DNA of 5,120 bases, taken from contig JAUYEK010000252.1 of assembly GCA_030691435.1 (NCBI GenBank), forward strand, positions 1 through 5,120, in the 5' to 3' direction. This document shows, in pieces, positions 1 to 5,120 of this stretch. The number at the start of each line of letters is the position of its first letter. The first letter of the stretch is position 1. Source of the stretch: Sulfuricella sp. Lineage in GTDB: Bacteria; Pseudomonadota; Gammaproteobacteria; Burkholderiales; Sulfuricellaceae. A model generated the notes under the pieces. It saw nothing but the letters and a program-made list of their open reading frames with translations. It did no database searches and had not been told where the DNA came from. The translations under genes and the position numbers were made by a program.

Positions 1-37
1 CTACATACGCCTTACGCTCGCTGAAATACGGCCAATT

Positions 38-2005
<1,968 letters not shown>

Positions 2006-2010
2006 GTTTT

Positions 2011-2016
2011 CTCCTC
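2011..2016 (-). promoter_or_regulatory. ribosome binding site of acs
   Basis: On the minus strand these bases read GAGGAG, a strong Shine-Dalgarno match, followed by AAAAC and then the ATG at 2005. The 5-nt spacing is acceptable. This site decides the acs start, because the longer reading frame opening at 2116 would put it inside the coding sequence. Confidence 0.8.
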
Positions 2017-2035
2017 GTTGATTTTGATACGATGC

Positions 2036-2051
2036 GGTAGGTAGGTAGGTT
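2036..2051. repeat. GGTA tetranucleotide tandem repeat in the acs leader
   Basis: The plus strand reads GGTAGGTAGGTAGGTT, just under four copies of a 4-bp unit (ACCT/CCTA on the acs sense strand). It sits between the candidate acs -10 and the ribosome binding site, so it would be part of the 5' untranslated leader. It is short and could be chance, but tandem repeats of this size can change copy number by slippage. Confidence 0.6.
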
Positions 2052-2057
2052 AAACGA

Positions 2058-2085
2058 ATAATATCGCTTTTGTTAATCGCTGCAA
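2058..2085 (-). promoter_or_regulatory. candidate sigma70-type promoter for acs
   Basis: On the minus strand TTGCAG (2085-2080) is followed after 16 nt by TATTAT (2063-2058). The -10 matches the consensus in 5 of 6 positions, the -35 in only 3 of 6. Transcription would start near 2051, giving a leader of about 45 nt that includes the GGTA repeat and the GAGGAG ribosome binding site. I see no convincing CRP or sigma54 site. The call rests on hexamer matching alone. Confidence 0.35.
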
Positions 2086-2119
2086 GCCGAACAAGCAGGT
2101 TTTTGCCGGTGAGCAACCC

Positions 2120-2150
2120 TTGAAACTTGGCGGCCCAGCGGTCTTATATA
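2120..2150 (+). promoter_or_regulatory. candidate sigma70-type promoter for glnE
   Basis: TTGAAA (2120-2125, 5 of 6 to consensus) is followed by an AT-rich block containing TATATA (2145-2150) after 19 nt; an overlapping TATAAG lies at 2149-2154. The -10 falls inside the perfect palindrome CTTATATATAAG (2143-2154). Transcription would start about 2157-2161, leaving a leader of roughly 20-25 nt before the ATG. The spacer is longer than ideal, so the exact pairing is uncertain. Confidence 0.35.
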
Positions 2151-2181
2151 TAAGTTAACCATTACATCTTTTGATACCAAA

Positions 2182-4896
2182 ATGGATATTTCCATGCAAA
2201 ACACTTCCGCGCCCCCCGAAGCACTGATCGAAAAGGCGCTCAACCTCAGCAGCTATGCCCGGCGCCTGACCGAGATCGACCCATCCGCTCTCGTCCGGCT
2301 GCGCGAGACCCTGTTCATCCCCTGGGATGCCGCGGCAATGCAGGCCGTCCTCGACGGCTGCGCTATCGAAGACGAGGCCGCGCTGAAAAAAACCCTGCGC
2401 ACCCTGCGCAAGCAGGTGATGCTGCGCCTGATCGTGCGCGATCTCGCCGGACTGGCCGACCTGCGCGAAGTCATGAGCACCGCCACCCTGCTGGCCGAAG
2501 TCACCACCCGCTTCGCCCTGTCCCGGATCGACAGCTGGCTGCGCAGCCAGTACGGGCCGCCTGTCGGGGAAGAAAGCGGCGCCGAGCAGGAACTGGTGGT
2601 GGTCGGCATGGGCAAGCTCGGCGGCGGCGAGCTCAACGTCTCATCGGACATCGACCTGATCTTTGCCTACCCGGAGGAAGGCGAAACCGCCGGGCCGCGC
2701 AAAACCAGCAACCATGAATACTTCGCCCTGCTCGGCAAGAAGCTGATCGGCGCCCTCAACGAGGCCACCCCGGACGGCTTCGTCTTCCGCGTCGACATGC
2801 GGCTGCGGCCCTATGGCGACTCCGGGCCGCTGGTCGGCAGCTTTTCCATGCTGGAAAACTACTACCTCACCCAGGGCCGGGAATGGGAGCGCTACGCCTG
2901 GATCAAGGGGCGGCCTCTCACCGGTAGCCTGCGCCAGGAACTGGCCGCCATCCTGCGCCCATTCGTGTTCCGCAAATACCTCGATTTCGGCGCCTTTGCC
3001 TCGATGCGCGGCCTGCACACCCAGATCCGCCAGGAAGTGAACCGGCGCGACATGCAGGACAACATCAAACTGGGGCCGGGCGGCATCCGCGAAATCGAGT
3101 TCATCGCCCAGGTGTTCCAGCTCATCCGGGGCGGCAGGGAAACCGAGCTGCAAACCCGCTCCACCCTGGTGGCGCTCGACCTGATCGAACAGCGCAATCT
3201 GCTGCCGATGCAGGCCGTGACCGAGCTGCGCGACGCCTACTTCTTCCTGCGCAACCTGGAGCACCGCCTGCAATACCTGGAAGATGCCCAAACCCAAACC
3301 CTGCCGACCAGCGACGCCGACCGGACAATTATCGCCGCCGCGATGGGATTTGCCGAATGGCCCGATTTCCTGCAAGCTCTCGATGCCCACCGCGGCAAGG
3401 TGGAGCGCCATTTCGAGCAGGTCTTCGCTGAGCCGCAAAGCGCGCAGGGCAACCACCCGCTGGCGGCATTGTGGCAGGGCGCACCTGCTGAAGAAGAGGC
3501 GATCTCGCTCCTCGCCGAACAGGGCTACCGCCATCCCGCCGAGGCTAGTCAGCGCCTCAAGCGCATTCGCGAGAGCGGCCGCTACAACCAGCTGCCGACC
3601 GAGAGCCGCGCCCGCTTCGACGCGTTGCTGCCGCCGCTGATCGAGGTTGCGTGCAACTTTCCCAACCCGGATGAAACCCTGGAGCGCGTACTCCACCTGG
3701 TGGAAAATATCAGCCGACGCTGCACCTATCTGGCCCTGCTATCGGAGTACCCGCAGACGCTCAACCAGGTGGCCAAGCTGTGCAGCGCCAGCCCCTGGGT
3801 GTCGGACTACCTCACCCAGCACCCGATTTTGCTGGATGAACTGCTCGACACCCGCGAGCTTTACGCCAGGTACGACCGGGAGAAACTCCGCAACGAGCTG
3901 AAAGGGCTGCTGCACGCGGCTGAAGGCGACACCGAGCGGCAGATGGACAGCATGCGCCACTTCAAGCAGGCGCAAATATTCCGCCTGGTGGCGCAGGATC
4001 TGGCCGGGGCGCTGCCGCTGGAAATCCTGTCCGACCAGCTCTCCGACCTGGCCGACATGATCCTGGACGAAACCCTGCGCCTCGCCTGGGCCGGGCTGCG
4101 CGTCAAACACCGCGAGTCGCCGCGCTTCGCCGTCATCGCCTACGGCAAGCTGGGCGGCAAGGAGCTGGGTTACGCCTCCGACCTCGACATCATCTTTCTT
4201 TACGACGACGATTCCCCTGACGCCGCCGAGATCTATGCCAGACTGGCGCAGCGCATCAACAGCTGGATTTCCAGCATGACGCCGGCCGGCATCCTTTACG
4301 AAACCGACCTGAGGCTGCGGCCCAACGGCGCCAGCGGCCTGCTGGTCAGCTCGATCGAGGCGTTCGAGGGCTACCAGAAGAAACAGGCTTGGGTGTGGGA
4401 GCACCAGGCTCTGACCCGAGCCCGCTTCTGCGCCGGCGACGCCGATGTCGGCGCGGCCTTCGAGCGCATCCGCATTGAGGTGCTGCGGCAGGAGCGCGAC
4501 GCCGCGACCCTGCGCGAGGAAGTGCTGAAGATGCGGCAGAAAATGCTGGATGCGCACCCCAACCCCAGCGGCCTGTTCGACATCAAGCATGATCGCGGCG
4601 GCATCATCGACGTCGAGTTCATCGTGCAGTACATGGTGCTGAACTTTTCCCGCCTCCATCCCGAACTGACGCGAGACGCCGGCAACCTCGCGCTGCTCCG
4701 GCTCGCCGGTGAGCTCGGGCTGATCCCCCCGGAACTGGCGGAGCAGGTGCGCGACACTTACCGCGAATACCGCCTGCTCCAGCATCAGCTGCGGTTGCAG
4801 GGCGGCGCCCATGCCCGCATCGACCCGGCGCAGATGGAAGAACACGCGGAAGCCGTCAAGCGGCTGTGGCAAATAATCCTGAGTCCTGAGTCCTGA
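2182..4896 (+). CDS. glnE: bifunctional glutamine synthetase adenylyltransferase / adenylyl-removing enzyme
   Basis: Attaches AMP to glutamine synthetase and removes it by phosphorolysis, under control of PII (GlnB) and glutamine, so it sets the rate of ammonium assimilation in the cytoplasm. The 904-aa product has the expected duplicated architecture. The N-terminal adenylyl-removing nucleotidyltransferase domain carries GMGKLGGGEL (142-151) and the metal-binding pair D156/D158, then DMRLRP (205-210) and GGIREIEF (300-307). A helical central/regulatory region follows (about 430-610). The C-terminal adenylyltransferase domain carries AYGKLGGKEL (653-662), D667/D669, DLRLRP (709-714) and GGIIDVEF (806-813). 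Both metal pairs are present, so both activities should be intact. E. coli GlnE is 946 aa; most of the difference I can place is at the N-terminus. The ATG at 2182 has no Shine-Dalgarno sequence. The in-frame ATG at 2194 has a weak GGA 7 nt upstream and is an alternative start. The last five codons and the stop lie in a heptamer repeat. Confidence 0.97.
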   Translation: MDISMQNTSAPPEALIEKALNLSSYARRLTEIDPSALVRLRETLFIPWDAAAMQAVLDGCAIEDEAALKKTLRTLRKQVMLRLIVRDLAGLADLREVMSTATLLAEVTTRFALSRIDSWLRSQYGPPVGEESGAEQELVVVGMGKLGGGELNVSSDIDLIFAYPEEGETAGPRKTSNHEYFALLGKKLIGALNEATPDGFVFRVDMRLRPYGDSGPLVGSFSMLENYYLTQGREWERYAWIKGRPLTGSLRQELAAILRPFVFRKYLDFGAFASMRGLHTQIRQEVNRRDMQDNIKLGPGGIREIEFIAQVFQLIRGGRETELQTRSTLVALDLIEQRNLLPMQAVTELRDAYFFLRNLEHRLQYLEDAQTQTLPTSDADRTIIAAAMGFAEWPDFLQALDAHRGKVERHFEQVFAEPQSAQGNHPLAALWQGAPAEEEAISLLAEQGYRHPAEASQRLKRIRESGRYNQLPTESRARFDALLPPLIEVACNFPNPDETLERVLHLVENISRRCTYLALLSEYPQTLNQVAKLCSASPWVSDYLTQHPILLDELLDTRELYARYDREKLRNELKGLLHAAEGDTERQMDSMRHFKQAQIFRLVAQDLAGALPLEILSDQLSDLADMILDETLRLAWAGLRVKHRESPRFAVIAYGKLGGKELGYASDLDIIFLYDDDSPDAAEIYARLAQRINSWISSMTPAGILYETDLRLRPNGASGLLVSSIEAFEGYQKKQAWVWEHQALTRARFCAGDADVGAAFERIRIEVLRQERDAATLREEVLKMRQKMLDAHPNPSGLFDIKHDRGGIIDVEFIVQYMVLNFSRLHPELTRDAGNLALLRLAGELGLIPPELAEQVRDTYREYRLLQHQLRLQGGAHARIDPAQMEEHAEAVKRLWQIILSPES

Positions 4897-4958
4897 GTTC
4901 AAGGATTATCGCGCAGCGATACCATGCACTCAGCACTTTCCACTCAGGACTCAGGACT
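4882..4958. repeat. 17-bp perfect inverted repeat spanning the glnE stop codon
   Basis: AGTCCTGAGTCCTGAGT (4882-4898) is the exact reverse complement of ACTCAGGACTCAGGACT (4942-4958), separated by 43 nt. The left arm encodes the end of glnE, including its TGA at 4894-4896. In RNA the arms would form a long stem, enclosing a small hairpin at 4903-4923. There is no T-run after 4958, so it is not a textbook intrinsic terminator. It could still stabilise or help end the glnE transcript. Confidence 0.85.
4903..4923 (+). other. small hairpin nested within the larger inverted repeat
   Basis: TATCGC (4907-4912) pairs with GCGATA (4916-4921) around a 3-nt GCA loop. GG at 4903-4904 can add two pairs with CC at 4922-4923 if AT (4905-4906) bulges. 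It lies in the loop of the 17-bp inverted repeat, so the two could form a compound structure. There is no T-tract after it. Function unknown. Confidence 0.5.
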
Positions 4959-4985
4959 AGGTTTCCGCACTCAGCACTCAGGACT
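4928..4985. repeat. heptamer direct-repeat array (ACTCAGG / ACTCAGC)
   Basis: Units are ACTCAGC (4928), degenerate ACTTTCC (4935), ACTCAGG (4942), ACTCAGG (4949), a partial ACT (4956), then after a short break ACTCAGC (4969), ACTCAGG (4976) and ACT (4983). The unit is 7 bp, and the two blocks are slightly out of phase with each other. The same unit in inverted orientation (AGTCCTG) covers the end of glnE. I see no transposase, flanking target duplication or CRISPR-like spacing. Confidence 0.8.
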
Positions 4986-5005
4986 GCTCCCGCTTTCAAG
5001 ACTTT

Positions 5006-5035
5006 TTGCGCTACAATTACCCGATTCCCGATAAT
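5006..5035 (+). promoter_or_regulatory. candidate promoter for ilvE
   Basis: TTGCGC (5006-5011, 3 of 6 to consensus) and GATAAT (5030-5035, 5 of 6) are separated by 18 nt, which would start transcription near 5042, just before the ribosome binding site. A second possible -10, TACAAT (5012-5017), also matches 5 of 6 but has no good -35. The AT-rich character after the repeat array supports a promoter here. ilvE may therefore not depend on read-through from glnE. Confidence 0.35.
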
Positions 5036-5047
5036 TCTTTAGATTTT

Positions 5048-5051
5048 GGAG
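5048..5051 (+). promoter_or_regulatory. ribosome binding site of ilvE
   Basis: GGAG lies 9 nt before the ATG at 5061. It is only 3 nt before an in-frame ATG at 5055, which is too close. The spacing therefore favours 5061 as the start. Confidence 0.65.
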
Positions 5052-5060
5052 TAAATGAGC

Positions 5061-5120
5061 ATGTCTATGTCCGACCGCGACGGCCTGATCTGGTACGACG
5101 GCAAGATGGTGAACTGGCGC
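5061..5120 (+). CDS. ilvE: branched-chain amino acid aminotransferase, N-terminal fragment (cut by window end)
   Basis: Only 20 codons are visible, reading MSMSDRDGLIWYDGKMVNWR with no stop. This closely resembles the start of class IV PLP-dependent branched-chain aminotransferases of Beta- and Gammaproteobacteria (MSM, S/A, DRDG, then W-x-DG and a W-R pair). These enzymes carry out the last step of valine, leucine and isoleucine synthesis, transferring the amino group from glutamate. The PLP lysine and the rest of the fold lie outside the window. ilvE directly follows glnE in many proteobacteria, which supports the call. In-frame ATGs at 5055, 5061 and 5067 are all possible; 5061 fits the ribosome binding site and the family N-terminus best. 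Another class IV aminotransferase, such as D-amino acid aminotransferase, cannot be fully excluded from 20 residues. Confidence 0.85.
   Translation, partial: MSMSDRDGLIWYDGKMVNWR

Noticed and set aside
1..37. Possible terminator or neighbouring gene downstream of acs
   Set aside because: Only 37 nt are available. There is a weak GCC/GGC pairing but no clear stem with a T-tract and no supportable reading frame.
2018..2032. FNR-like site near TTGATTTTGATACGA
   Set aside because: Only the left half matches TTGAT; the right half does not give ATCAA. It also overlaps the acs ribosome binding region.
2006..2116. 37-residue N-terminal extension of acs from an ATG at 2116
   Set aside because: It would run through the candidate promoter, the GGTA repeat and the GAGGAG ribosome binding site, and would make the protein longer than the family norm.
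2641..3696. Minus-strand reading frame (351 codons) opposite glnE
   Set aside because: It is antisense to conserved GlnE sequence, has no family resemblance and has a composition typical of shadow frames.
3739..4902. Minus-strand reading frame (387 codons) opposite the glnE C-terminal half
   Set aside because: Its start falls in the repeat and the rest is antisense to the adenylyltransferase domain. No recognisable motifs or ribosome binding site.
4928..4985. CRISPR array
   Set aside because: The repeat units are 7 bp and directly abutting, with no 25-40 bp repeats and no unique spacers.

Overview
The window is ordinary chromosomal DNA from a GC-rich proteobacterium. It holds two complete housekeeping genes and the first codons of a third. 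The glnE-ilvE gene order and the form of the IlvE N-terminus (MSM, then S/A, then DRDG) point to Beta- or Gammaproteobacteria. A betaproteobacterium of the Nitrosomonadales/Gallionellales type is my best guess, from gene content and the style of the intergenic repeat; this is inference, not a measured placement.

Layout. Positions 1-37 are the short downstream flank of acs, with nothing recognisable. Acetyl-CoA synthetase (acs) runs on the minus strand from 2005 down to 38. A 176-bp AT-rich divergent intergenic region (2006-2181) carries candidate promoters for both flanking genes, a 12-bp perfect palindrome and a short GGTA tandem repeat in the acs leader. glnE, the bifunctional glutamine synthetase adenylyltransferase/adenylyl-removing enzyme, runs on the plus strand from 2182 to 4896. 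An intergenic stretch (4897-5060) follows, dominated by a heptamer repeat array (ACTCAGG/ACTCAGC). The inverted arm of this array extends back over the glnE stop codon. A branched-chain amino acid aminotransferase (ilvE) starts at about 5061 and is cut by the window edge.

How the genes fit together. Acs turns acetate into acetyl-CoA and is the entry point for growth on low acetate. GlnE sets glutamine synthetase activity in response to PII and glutamine, and so controls nitrogen assimilation. IlvE moves amino groups between glutamate and branched-chain keto acids. glnE and ilvE are neighbours in many proteobacteria, but here the repeat and a candidate promoter lie between them, so ilvE may be transcribed independently. 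acs is divergent from glnE and need not be functionally linked.

I found no mobile element, CRISPR array, RNA gene or new multi-gene system. The most interesting signal is the repeat and stem-loop structure that spans the glnE stop codon and supplies the enzyme's last residues.
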